Shown in pieces: positions 17,130 to 25,290 of a DNA stretch of 64,000 bases. The DNA lies in the NCBI RefSeq assembly GCF_042653545.1, contig NZ_JBHSIS010000011.1, forward strand, positions 66,203 through 130,202. Reading direction: 5' to 3'. A program made the translations under genes and the position numbers. Position 1 is the first letter of the stretch. The number at the start of each line of letters is the position of its first letter. This DNA comes from Actinophytocola glycyrrhizae. Lineage in GTDB: Bacteria > Actinomycetota > Actinomycetes > Mycobacteriales > Pseudonocardiaceae. Below the pieces are notes generated by a model, which made no database searches, was not told where the DNA came from, and was given only the letters and a program-made list of their open reading frames with translations.

Positions 17130-17716
17130 CGGACGCCCCGGCGTGGCGGGCGCACCCGCTCGAGCTCGCGTTCGTCGATGTGGTCGAACTGGGTGAGCAC
17201 CGGCTGCAGCTTGGCCAGGCACCGGATGACGATCTGGGAGATGTTGGACGACGACGTGTTCATCACGGCGGCGATCTCGCCGACGCTCAGCCCTTCGAAC
17301 AGGCGTAGCCGGGTGATCTGCCGCTGTCGTTCGGTCATGTAGCACATGACCCGCAGGATGCGTTGCCGCAATTCGCCCGCGGAGACCCGGCGGAGCGCGA
17401 TCGCGGCCGCGTCCTCGACGAGTTCGGGGTCCACCGGAGCGTGGTCGATGCTGGTCGTTGCCGGAAGCTCGCGGTTCTCGACACTCATCCCGGCGATCAG
17501 CTCGGTCAGGAAGACGCGCCAGTCGGGCTCGGTCTCCGGCGGTTCGCTGAGCAGCGCGACGAACGCCTCGCTCACCACGTCCGCGGCCTCGCGATCGGGT
17601 CCGCCGCGGAAGGCCCGCGTCGCGGCATCGAGTAGAGCAGGGTGGTGTTCGGTGTAGATCTGCTCCCAGTTCAACGGAGCGCTCGTCCTCACAGTGCTCA
17701 CCCGGACTTTTCGCAC
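17126..17716 (-). CDS. Sigma-70 family (ECF-like) sigma factor
   Basis: A protein of about 196 residues with an ECF sigma layout: region 2 near ALLDAATRAFRGGPDREAADVVSEAFVALL and region 4 near MTERQRQITRLRLFEGLSVGEIAAVMNTSSSNISQIVIRCLAKLQ. The region 2 motif is weaker than usual. The exact start is uncertain: ATG 17714-17716 or a GTG a few codons later. No anti-sigma gene adjoins it. Its TAG shares the palindrome CTAG with the stop of the convergent LuxR-type gene. Confidence 0.82.
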   Translation of the reverse strand: MRKVRVSTVRTSAPLNWEQIYTEHHPALLDAATRAFRGGPDREAADVVSEAFVALLSEPPETEPDWRVFLTELIAGMSVENRELPATTSIDHAPVDPELVEDAAAIALRRVSAGELRQRILRVMCYMTERQRQITRLRLFEGLSVGEIAAVMNTSSSNISQIVIRCLAKLQPVLTQFDHIDERELERVRPPRRGVR

Positions 17717-17923
17717 TCGAATTTCGTTCGCGTGCTCCCGGTATATGGCAGGCTGAGATTACCGCCCCAAGCGACAAGGCCCCGGAACGGATATGTCAGG
17801 TTTTGAGCGCCCGGCAGGCTGTTTTACCGGGCTGTGGAACATGGTCCTGCTTCTCCTGCGAATTCACAGGTTGTCTCGTTCATAGAACCGCCGCCGGAAC
17901 GGCGTGGCGCGTAAGCGCGGGTG

Positions 17924-18661
17924 TCAGATCTGGCGTGACTCGCCCTGCAGCGAAGGCTCCGCGGGGATGTACCGGGCAACCGGCGCGTCGTCCGTGCTCG
18001 GCGGCGTGCTCGGCGGCGTGCTCGGCGGCGTGCTCGGCGGCCCGTCCGCGACGGTGTTCGCCGGGGCGGTGTTCGCGGGGGCGGGTGTCGGCTGGGGAAC
18101 CTGTTGCGGCGGCACAGCGGCGTGCTGGCCTCGGCGCTCCTCGGTCGGACGACGCGGCGGCGGCATGCGGTGGCTCAGGGAACCGTTGCCGAACATCTCC
18201 TGCAGCGACACCTCACTCTCCTGCAGACCGTGGAGCAGGGTGCTCGCCTTCTCGAGTGCGTCGTGGACGATGTGCCGCGCCTCCTCGGCGGCCTGCGCCC
18301 GGCACACGTCGGCCTCGTGCTGTGCCTCCTCGATCAGCGACATCCGGTGGCGCAGCAGCTCTTCCGCCCGTGCGGTGAGGTCCTGGGCCGCTTCCTCGGC
18401 CGACGCCCGGATCTTCGCGGCGTCCTGCTCCGCGGTGTCGATCAACCACTGCACGGTCGCGGAAGCAGATGCCGTGGCCGGGTCACCCGCCGTGCTTGAC
18501 TCCAGCGTCAGCGCCCGCGTGACCGCCCGGTCGCGTTCGGCCTGTGCGTAGCCGAGCGCGTTGCGCAGCTCGCGCATCTCGAGATCGACGGCGTCGCGGT
18601 CGTAGCCGCGGAACCGGGTCGGGAACGACGGCGGGAAGTCGTCGAGAACGTCCTCTGACAT
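17924..18661 (-). CDS. DivIVA-like coiled-coil protein with Pro-rich tail
   Basis: A 245-residue cytosolic protein starting at ATG 18659-18661 (AAAAGGG upstream). The N-terminus FPTRFRGYDRDAVDLEMRELRNAL resembles the DivIVA membrane-binding head, and residues about 60-155 are an Ala/Glu-rich coiled coil. The tail is disordered, with a PPST unit repeated four times from a 12-bp DNA repeat near 18000-18045. DivIVA-type proteins mark curved membrane at poles and septa; a polarity role in hyphal growth is an inference. Not the main divIVA by size. Confidence 0.75.
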   Translation of the reverse strand: MSEDVLDDFPPSFPTRFRGYDRDAVDLEMRELRNALGYAQAERDRAVTRALTLESSTAGDPATASASATVQWLIDTAEQDAAKIRASAEEAAQDLTARAEELLRHRMSLIEEAQHEADVCRAQAAEEARHIVHDALEKASTLLHGLQESEVSLQEMFGNGSLSHRMPPPRRPTEERRGQHAAVPPQQVPQPTPAPANTAPANTVADGPPSTPPSTPPSTPPSTDDAPVARYIPAEPSLQGESRQI

Positions 18662-18778
18662 GAGGCACCCTTTTCGCATCTGTTTCGCTGTGACAACCAG
18701 TGAGGCAGGACCAGCCGGGACCGGTCCTGCCTCCATCCACCCCAAGGTCGGCGGCGGTACGCCGCCTGCGACTGTTAA

Positions 18779-19129
18779 TCAGTCGCCCTGGTAAGTGCCC
18801 CCGTCGGACAGCTCACTGGATGCGCAGTTCTCGGGGATCGCGGCCTCGGCCTCGTGGGCCCCGGGCGAGAGCACCGGCACGCCGACGCCGTTGGCGACGT
18901 CCTCGACCGGCACCTGGACACCCAGCACGTTGATGTTGTTGTCGCAGAGGCCGACCGTGGCGTTGACGTTGTGCAGCACGTCAAGGTTGTTGAGGTTGAC
19001 GAGACCGATCTCGTCCCCGTTCTGACGGTCGGCCGCGAAGGGGAGACCTTCGTCCGCGGACGCGACGCCGCTGAACGGGATGACACCGGCGGCGATAGTG
19101 GCCGCACCGACGATGAACTGTTTCAACAC
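18779..19129 (-). CDS. Small secreted protein, paralogue 1 of a tandem pair
   Basis: A 116-residue protein (GTG start 19127-19129) with a signal peptide (FIVGAATIAAGVIPFSGVASA) and a mature part rich in Asn/Val: GLVNLNNLDVLHNVNATVG, CDNNINVLGVQVPVED and a late NCASS. Two cysteines could pair. Length, composition and alternating hydrophobic beta pattern recall the chaplin and rodlin surface proteins of aerial hyphae, but I cannot assign it to either family. It is clearly paralogous to the next gene upstream. Confidence 0.75.
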   Translation of the reverse strand: MLKQFIVGAATIAAGVIPFSGVASADEGLPFAADRQNGDEIGLVNLNNLDVLHNVNATVGLCDNNINVLGVQVPVEDVANGVGVPVLSPGAHEAEAAIPENCASSELSDGGTYQGD

Positions 19130-19201
19130 GGGAAGAACAACCCTCTCATTGGTGGGCGGCAGGATGTCCTGCCGCGGGGGAGAACCAGACGCGGGAACGC
19201 G

Positions 19202-19561
19202 TCACTTGTCCTGGATCGAGCCGCCGTCCTGGAGGCCCGCGGAAGCGCAGTTTTCGGGAGCAGCGGCTGCCGCCTCGTGCTCACCCGGGGACAGGATCGG
19301 CACGTCGACGCCGTTCAGCACGTCCTCGACCGGCACCTGGACACCGAGGACGTTGATGTTGTTGTCGCACACGCCCACGTTGGCGTTCACGTTGTGCAGC
19401 ACGTCCACGTTGTTCACGTTGACGAGGCCGACCTGGTCCCCTTCGCCGGGTTCGAAGCCGTAGCCGCGCGGGCTCTCGGTCCCCTCGGCGGAGGCGAACC
19501 CGCCCAGAATCACCATTCCGGCAGCGACCCCGGCGGTCACGAAACCAACCTTTTTCAACAT
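19202..19561 (-). CDS. Small secreted protein, paralogue 2 of a tandem pair
   Basis: A 119-residue protein starting at ATG 19559-19561 after GAGGG. Signal peptide (VGFVTAGVAAGMVILGGFASA), then the same core as its neighbour: VGLVNVNNVDVLHNVNANVG, CDNNINVLGVQVPVEDV, PILSPGEHEAAAA and NCASAG. The core is far better conserved between the two copies than the tails. The tandem layout (72-base gap) suggests duplication and co-expression. A surface-coat role is inference. Confidence 0.78.
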   Translation of the reverse strand: MLKKVGFVTAGVAAGMVILGGFASAEGTESPRGYGFEPGEGDQVGLVNVNNVDVLHNVNANVGVCDNNINVLGVQVPVEDVLNGVDVPILSPGEHEAAAAAPENCASAGLQDGGSIQDK

Positions 19562-19899
19562 GGAAATTCCCTCGTTTGATTGCGCGATCAACTGTCGGTC
19601 GATCTTTGGCTCTCGACCGGAGGCGACAGTAGCGCGAGACCGTTACGTCATTCCACCTCGATAATACTTTCGAGCGCTATAACGCTCGATTTCTATTCTT
19701 TCGGTGCATGGTGGCCCCGTTTTGTGTGCGAAGAGCAACGATCGCACCACACGAATGGGTGGATTTAGACGCGACCGTGGGCCAATCGCAAAGCGCGAGA
19801 ACACCCGCGTGCTTCGACCGTACCCGCGCAGAGCGGCATGGCGGAACCCCTGGCGAAGCGAGGCACCGCGAACGTGAGACACCCGCCGATGTCCCGACG

Positions 19900-20030
19900 A
19901 CGCTTTCACGGCATAACAGGTGCCGTGAATGGGCCGTTCAGGGCGCTCGGCGCCCTGAACGCGCCTTTCAGGGCATCAGCCACGCACGGGACCTGCCCGT
20001 CCGGCGAGGACGAACCCACCACGCCGGCGC
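19900..20030. repeat. Interspersed intergenic repeat, copy B
   Basis: Contains TTCACGGCATAACAGG, a palindrome built from GTTCAGGGCGC and GCGCCCTGAAC, then CTGAACGCGCCTTTCAGGG, and the 21-nt core at 19991-20011 shared exactly with copies A and C. The remainder of the 19562-20072 gap (about 510 bp) is AT-richer and otherwise featureless to me. Confidence 0.75.
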
Positions 20031-20072
20031 CGCTTGCCCAGCGCTGCCCGGCACAGCCGACCTGATGAACGG

Positions 20073-21641
20073 TCAGCGCGGTGGTGGCGCCGCGGGGTTG
20101 TAGCGGCACGCGGGGTCCCACAGCAGGAACGAACTCGCGCCGGCCTTGGCGGACGCGGTGACCTGTGCCAGCACCTCGTCCGGTCCGTAGGCGTGGGCCA
20201 GGCTGAACGCCTGCAGCCACGGGATCACCTGCGCGCCGGTGCCGCGGACCTGCTCGGTGAACGCGGCCACCGACCGGGCGACGATGTCGTACGGCTGGGC
20301 CTCCGGGTGGGCGACCCCGTACTCGCCGGGGCCCCAGTGGGACGGGTAGACCATGGGGGAGACGTAGTCCACGTGCTCGGCGATCGCCCGGATGTCCTGG
20401 GCCACGGCGGTGGGGTGTTGTGCCGCGATGCCGAACACCGAGGCGCCGACGAACGTGCCGTGCGGGCGCACGGCGTCGCGGCTGTCGCCGAGGAAGGTCG
20501 CGATCGCCTGCTCCGGTGTGCCACGCAGGCCGGGGATCCGCATGGCGGACAGCGCGCCCTCCGGCCTGCGCACGTAGTCGTACAGGATGTCGTCGAAGCC
20601 CAGCTTCGCGGCTTCCTCGGCAAGCGCGATGTTGTAGGCGATCACGTCGGGGTTGGCGAAGTTCGTGAACGCGTACTCGCCGTAGGAGCCGGACCACGGC
20701 TGTCCGGCCGCGGTCTGCAGGACCCGGTCCTTGTGGCCGGAACGCCAGGACGCCTGAGCCAGGATGGGGTCGCGGAACGCGACGAGCCTGCCGACCACGC
20801 GGATGCCGGCGGCGTGCAGCTCGTCGACGACCGCCTTCGCGTCGTAGTGGTCGCGGGTGGCACCGATCTGCTGCGCGAGCGGCACCTTGGACGAGTAGCC
20901 GATCTCGCCGTTCTCGTCCTTGATGTCGAGCTGGATGGTGTCGATGCGCCCTTCGGCCGCCATCGCCAGCACCGGTTCCCGCAGGGTGGCCGACGTCCAG
21001 CCCATCGCGGTCATGTGGACGGCACGCATGCCGGGGTGCCGCGCAGGCACCGTGTGTTCCCTGGTGGTGTTGTTCCCGGCCTCGTCCCGTGCGACGACCT
21101 GCAGGGTGGCGGGCGCGGTGGGCAGGGAGATGGTGAAGGCGCCGTCGTCGCCGAGGTCGGCAGGCCGGTGGTCGACGGTGACGGCCGTGGCTCCCTCGGC
21201 GCGCCCGCGCAGCGTGAACGGCGCACGGAGGTCGGTCACCGGCGTCTCGTCGACGGTCAGTCGCGGCGGCGTGCTGTCGACGGTGACCGTGTGCGTGACC
21301 TTGTTGTCCGGCAGCAGCCAGTGCGCGCGGCGCGCGGTCACGGTGTGGGTGCCGTCGTCGAGGTCGGTGTCCGCGAGCACCATGCGGTCGCCCGCGCGCC
21401 GTACCTTGGCGGGCTGTCCGTTCACGAGCACGTCGACGCCGGAGAGGTCCTCCCCGGCCGGTGCCGTGATGCTCAGTTCGGCGAGTCCGCCGGGGGTGAT
21501 CACCGCGCCGTCCGCGACGCCCTTGATGGCGGGACCACCCGTCAGGTGGCGAACGCCGGGAACGGCCAGGACCGCCAACGCCGCGAGCACCCCGACACAC
21601 ACCAGCGCGACGATCCGTCCCCGCCTCCGCCGATCCACCAT
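20073..21641 (-). CDS. Membrane-anchored putative glycoside hydrolase (DUF4015 type)
   Basis: A 522-residue protein. Starting at ATG 21639-21641 (GAGGAGC upstream) it has a basic N-terminus and one hydrophobic helix (IVALVCVGVLAALAVLAV), then two Ig-like beta modules (about residues 45-190) and a C-terminal TIM-barrel-like domain from HMTAMGWTS onward with IDTIQLDIKDENGEIGY, LGFDDILYDYVRRPEG and YVSPMVYPSHW. These motifs match the DUF4015 putative glycosyl hydrolase family. It probably acts on an extracellular polysaccharide. Divergent from a polysaccharide deacetylase gene, which fits a cell-envelope role. Confidence 0.85.
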   Translation of the reverse strand: MVDRRRRGRIVALVCVGVLAALAVLAVPGVRHLTGGPAIKGVADGAVITPGGLAELSITAPAGEDLSGVDVLVNGQPAKVRRAGDRMVLADTDLDDGTHTVTARRAHWLLPDNKVTHTVTVDSTPPRLTVDETPVTDLRAPFTLRGRAEGATAVTVDHRPADLGDDGAFTISLPTAPATLQVVARDEAGNNTTREHTVPARHPGMRAVHMTAMGWTSATLREPVLAMAAEGRIDTIQLDIKDENGEIGYSSKVPLAQQIGATRDHYDAKAVVDELHAAGIRVVGRLVAFRDPILAQASWRSGHKDRVLQTAAGQPWSGSYGEYAFTNFANPDVIAYNIALAEEAAKLGFDDILYDYVRRPEGALSAMRIPGLRGTPEQAIATFLGDSRDAVRPHGTFVGASVFGIAAQHPTAVAQDIRAIAEHVDYVSPMVYPSHWGPGEYGVAHPEAQPYDIVARSVAAFTEQVRGTGAQVIPWLQAFSLAHAYGPDEVLAQVTASAKAGASSFLLWDPACRYNPAAPPPR

Positions 21642-21769
21642 TCCACGCTCCTCACGCTCACAGGCACGGCTCACGTACTGGTCATGCCCCCGGGGCACAG
21701 GACTAACCTGAAATCACCCGATAGTGTCCTTTCGTTGCGGGACAAGCGAAAGCGTCCGATCTTGGAAGT

Positions 21770-22792
21770 GTGTCCACAACACGCATGGCCGCGGTCGTGC
21801 TCGTCGCCACGCTGGTGGCGCCTGCCGCGTGCACAGACGAGCCGAGTCCCAGGACGCCGTCCCCGCAGCATGTCCGGGTCGAGTCCACGGCGACCACGCC
21901 CCCGCCGAGCACGGCCGACCCGGCCGCGGTCGGCGCGAACGAGCTGGGCGTGGTGCCCGTGCTCATGTACCACCGGATCGTGCCAGCGCCGGCGAGCGTG
22001 TACGACCGGACCCCGGCGGCGTTCCGTGCCGAGCTGGTCCGGCTGGCCAGGGAGAACTACGTGCCGGTCACCGCGGCGAGCTACGCGGGCGGTGACATCG
22101 ACATTCCCGCTGGCACGCACCCGGTGGTGCTGACGTTCGACGACGGTGACCGCAGCCAGTTCTCGCTCGACGCGGCGGGCAGGCCCGCGGCGGGCACCGC
22201 CGTGTCGATCATGCAGGAGGTGGCCGAGGAGTTCCCCGGGTTCCGCCCCGTCGCGACGTTCTTCGTCAACGCCGAGCCCTTCGGCGCGGGGGACGGGCTG
22301 GAGTGGCTGGCCGCGCACGGCATGGAGATCGGCAACCACACCGCCACCCACCTGAATCTCGGACAGTCCACTCCCGACCAGGCGCGGCAGGACATCCTCG
22401 CGCAGGACCAGGCGATCCGCCGCGCCGTCCCCGGTTTCTCCCCGGCCACGCTCGCGTTCCCGTTCGGGGCGGTCCCCGACGACCCCGGCCTCGCGCTGCA
22501 CGGCGCGGTCGGGCCGGCCGAGTACCGCTACAAGGGAGCGTTCCTGGTGGGCGCCAACCCGGCGCCGTCCCCGTACGCCGCCGACTTCGACCCGGCGGGG
22601 ATTCCCCGCATCCGTTCCCAGGACGCGACCGGCCCGGACGCCGAGCACTGCTCGACGGTGTGGCTGGACAAGCTCGCGGCCGCACCGTCGCAGCGGTACA
22701 CCTCGGACGGCGACCCGGACCGCATCTCGTTCCCCGCGACGTCGCAACAGCAACCGGCCGCGCGGTTCGGCGACCGGGTGCGGACGTACTGA
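21770..22792 (+). CDS. Polysaccharide deacetylase lipoprotein (NodB domain)
   Basis: A 340-residue lipoprotein; the lipobox LVAPAAC near residue 20 gives the lipidated cysteine. The NodB catalytic domain follows: PVLMYHRI, TFDDGD with Asp124 and Asp125, and the metal pair His190/His194 in NHTATH. It would remove acetyl groups from a surface glycan or peptidoglycan. Between the second motif and the HxxxH there is a typical FFVN strand. The start GTG 21770 is followed by an in-frame ATG at 21785; both give a workable signal. Divergent from the glycoside hydrolase. Confidence 0.9.
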   Translation: MSTTRMAAVVLVATLVAPAACTDEPSPRTPSPQHVRVESTATTPPPSTADPAAVGANELGVVPVLMYHRIVPAPASVYDRTPAAFRAELVRLARENYVPVTAASYAGGDIDIPAGTHPVVLTFDDGDRSQFSLDAAGRPAAGTAVSIMQEVAEEFPGFRPVATFFVNAEPFGAGDGLEWLAAHGMEIGNHTATHLNLGQSTPDQARQDILAQDQAIRRAVPGFSPATLAFPFGAVPDDPGLALHGAVGPAEYRYKGAFLVGANPAPSPYAADFDPAGIPRIRSQDATGPDAEHCSTVWLDKLAAAPSQRYTSDGDPDRISFPATSQQQPAARFGDRVRTY

Positions 22793-22884
22793 CACGTCAC
22801 CGGATCGGTCGCCGTCGCGCAACGCACCGTCACCGATACGCTCCGGGCCATCCGACCTGACCGGCACCTGGAGGAAGGCAGCGG

Positions 22885-23898
22885 ATGTCTCGTGCGGTGA
22901 TCCTCGGTGGCACCGGGACGATCGGCCGTGCCGTCGCGCGCCGGTTGCTGGCCGCGGGCTGGGACGTGGCCGTCGTCGGCCGGGACCGGTCTCGCCTGCC
23001 GACGGACGTCGCGGCTGCGGGCGGACGGTTCGCCGCCGCGGACCGCGACGAGGCGGGTGCGGTCGCGGCGGTTGTGGACGCGGGTGCCGACCTGCTGGTC
23101 GACTGCCTGTGTTTCACCGCGGCACACGCACGGGATCTGTTGCCACTGCTGGACGATGTCGGGTCCACGGTGATGATCTCCACCAAGGCGGTGTACGTCG
23201 ATGCCGCCGGAAACCACGTGAACTCGGCGACCGCACCGCACTTCGACGGCCCGATCCGCGAGTCGCAGCCGACCATGGCACCCCGGGAGGACATCGACTA
23301 CCGCAGCGGCGACGGCTACGGCGCCAGCAAGGTCGCCGCAGAACGGGTGTTGCTCGACAGCGGGCACCCGGTCACGGTGCTGCGGCCGTCCAGAGTGCAC
23401 GGTGACGGGACGTCGAAGCCCGACGAATGGGTGTTCGTCAAGCGCGTGCTCGACCGGCGCGAGGTCGTTGTCCTGGCCCGGGGTGGCCGCGGTGTCGACC
23501 AGACGAGCGCCGCGGCCAACGTCGCCGCGTTGACCGAGGTGGCCGCGAACGATCCTGGTACGCGGATCCTCAACAGCGCGGACCCCGACGCGCCAAGCGC
23601 GCTGGAGATCTCGCGGATCGTCGCCGCGCACCTCGGGCACCGGTGGCGGGAGGTGCTCCTCGACCAGCACGCGCCCGCGGGACTGGGCACGCATCCCTGG
23701 GATCGGGTGCCGGGGATCCGGCTGGACATGAGCGCGGCCCGGGAGCTGGGCTACCAGCCGGCGGGCGACTACGCGGCCACCGTGACCGCCGAACTGGACT
23801 GGCTGGTGTCCGCCGCCCGGCTACCGCCGGGGTTCCGACACGACTACTTCGCGCCGATGCTCGGCTACACCGCCGAGGACGACTATGTGAACGGGTGA
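22885..23898 (+). CDS. NAD-dependent epimerase/dehydratase (extended SDR)
   Basis: A 337-residue soluble oxidoreductase of the extended short-chain dehydrogenase group. The N-terminal Rossmann motif VILGGTGTIGRAVARRLL binds NAD(P); the active-site YGASK is present after STKAVYV, and a sugar-epimerase style LRPSRVHGDG follows. Start ATG 22885 with GGAGGAAGG upstream. The substrate could be a nucleotide sugar but nothing in the neighbourhood fixes it. Confidence 0.88.
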   Translation: MSRAVILGGTGTIGRAVARRLLAAGWDVAVVGRDRSRLPTDVAAAGGRFAAADRDEAGAVAAVVDAGADLLVDCLCFTAAHARDLLPLLDDVGSTVMISTKAVYVDAAGNHVNSATAPHFDGPIRESQPTMAPREDIDYRSGDGYGASKVAAERVLLDSGHPVTVLRPSRVHGDGTSKPDEWVFVKRVLDRREVVVLARGGRGVDQTSAAANVAALTEVAANDPGTRILNSADPDAPSALEISRIVAAHLGHRWREVLLDQHAPAGLGTHPWDRVPGIRLDMSAARELGYQPAGDYAATVTAELDWLVSAARLPPGFRHDYFAPMLGYTAEDDYVNG

Positions 23899-24031
23899 CG
23901 TGTCACTGGCGCGGTCGCGGATTTACCGGTCGCGAGTTCGAAGCCTCGTGCTGTCGATCCAGCCGACCGGCGGTCTGGCACGCCGTTCGGGTGAGCGGTG
24001 CCTGAGCACGAAGTTCTCCGGCAGCTTGACT

Positions 24032-24046
24032 ACCAACAGTGTTGGT
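24032..24046. promoter_or_regulatory. Short palindrome upstream of the TctC-like gene
   Basis: ACCAACAGTGTTGGT is a perfect 7-bp inverted repeat around one central base and directly follows TTGACT (24026-24031), a good -35 box. Candidate operator; no regulator gene is adjacent. Confidence 0.45.
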
Positions 24047-24099
24047 GACGACCGCGGCTCGCTAGGCTGGCCGCTGGTGCTGCCTGATGGGGGAATCGC

Positions 24100-25101
24100 G
24101 TGCGGCTTGGCTGGTTTGTGCTTGCGATGGGTGCGGTCGTCCTCACCGCGGGATGCGTTCAGACGCCGGGCAGGTCGGGGCCGTATCCGGACGGTGACAT
24201 CGACCTGATCGTGCCCGCCGAGGCCGGCGATGTCACGGACACGGTCGCGCGCGCCGTCGCGCCGTGTCTGGCCGACCGGCTCGGGGTCGATGTGGCCGTG
24301 CGGAACCGGCCGGGCGAGAACGGTGTGCTCGGCAACCGCGCCCTCGTCGACGCGGAGCCGGACGGGCACACGCTCATGATCAGCTCGGTGGGTCCCTCGT
24401 TGGTGACGCCGTTGCTGCTTCCCGAGAGGGACTACGGCTCCGACGACTTCCGTTTCGTCGGTGTCGTGCGCTCAGCACCCGTGGTCCTGTTCACCGCCGC
24501 GGACAGCCCTGTCGACTCCGCCGAGACACTGCTGGCGACGGCGAAGGCCGGTGGCCCGCCGGTCACGGTCGCCAACCGCGGGGACACCACGGTCGAGGGG
24601 TTCGCGCTGTGGCACCTCAACTTCATGGCGGAGACCCGTCTCGAGCCCGCGCGGACCGACTCGGACGCGGAGATCCTTCGCGGTGTCGTCGCAGGCGATT
24701 TCATGGCCGGCCTGGTCACCCTCACCCCGGAACTCCTCGCCGGCATCGAGTCCGGGCAGCTCAGGCCACTCGCTTCCGGAGGTCACGAGCGGCCGGCGTA
24801 CTTGCCGGAGGTGCCGACCACCTACGAGGTCCTCGGTCGCCGGTTCCCGGACCCGGCCGCCGACCCGGACCTCGTCATCGACACGGCGTTCAGTGCACCG
24901 AAGGACGTCGGCGACGCCGCGACCTCAACCCTGTCGTCCGCGCTCTCGCGATGTCTGAGCACCGACGACGTCCAGCGCGGCATCGGCGCCGAGTTCGTGC
25001 CGGCGGACCAGGGTGAGCCGGGGCAGCGGCGCGTGGGTTACCGGAACCTCCAGCATGCCGTCCAGCTCCAACTGGACATGGCCGAGATCGAAGGCAGGTA
25101 G
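24100..25101 (+). CDS. TctC/Bug-family solute-binding lipoprotein
   Basis: A 333-residue substrate-binding protein of the tripartite tricarboxylate transporter family. The signal ends in the lipobox VLTAGC. The body has the family features IDLIVPAEAGDVTDTVARAVAP, VAVRNRPGENGVLGNRALVDAEPDGHTL and a late PTTYEVLG. It would capture a carboxylate and deliver it to TctA/TctB, but no membrane component is adjacent, so it is an orphan here. GTG start 24100 with GGGGGAA upstream. The ligand is unknown. Confidence 0.87.
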   Translation: MRLGWFVLAMGAVVLTAGCVQTPGRSGPYPDGDIDLIVPAEAGDVTDTVARAVAPCLADRLGVDVAVRNRPGENGVLGNRALVDAEPDGHTLMISSVGPSLVTPLLLPERDYGSDDFRFVGVVRSAPVVLFTAADSPVDSAETLLATAKAGGPPVTVANRGDTTVEGFALWHLNFMAETRLEPARTDSDAEILRGVVAGDFMAGLVTLTPELLAGIESGQLRPLASGGHERPAYLPEVPTTYEVLGRRFPDPAADPDLVIDTAFSAPKDVGDAATSTLSSALSRCLSTDDVQRGIGAEFVPADQGEPGQRRVGYRNLQHAVQLQLDMAEIEGR

Positions 25102-25222
25102 CCCCCGCACGCGACCGCGTCCTACGCAGGCCGGCCGCCCACCGCCGGTTCACGGCGCTCGGCTTACCAGCCCGGCCCGGCCGCCGCTGACGCCACAGCA
25201 CGTCCTGTCCTCGCCGCCGGGA

Positions 25223-25260
25223 ACGGGCCTGGTGCCGTGCACACGTGACACCAAGCCCGT
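25223..25260. terminator. Hairpin between convergent genes
   Basis: ACGGGCCTGGTG pairs with CACCAAGCCCGT (12 bp, one mismatch, 14-base loop) between the TctC-like gene and the symporter gene. Confidence 0.6.
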
Positions 25261-25290
25261 CCGGCCTCGTTCTGTTCGCGGTTCCGTCCG

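Noticed and set aside
16047..17777. Long minus-strand frame across the acidic repeat protein and neighbouring genes
   Set aside because: Its Arg/Pro-rich repeats are the mirror of the plus-strand repeat; the plus-strand gene has the signal peptide and ribosome site.
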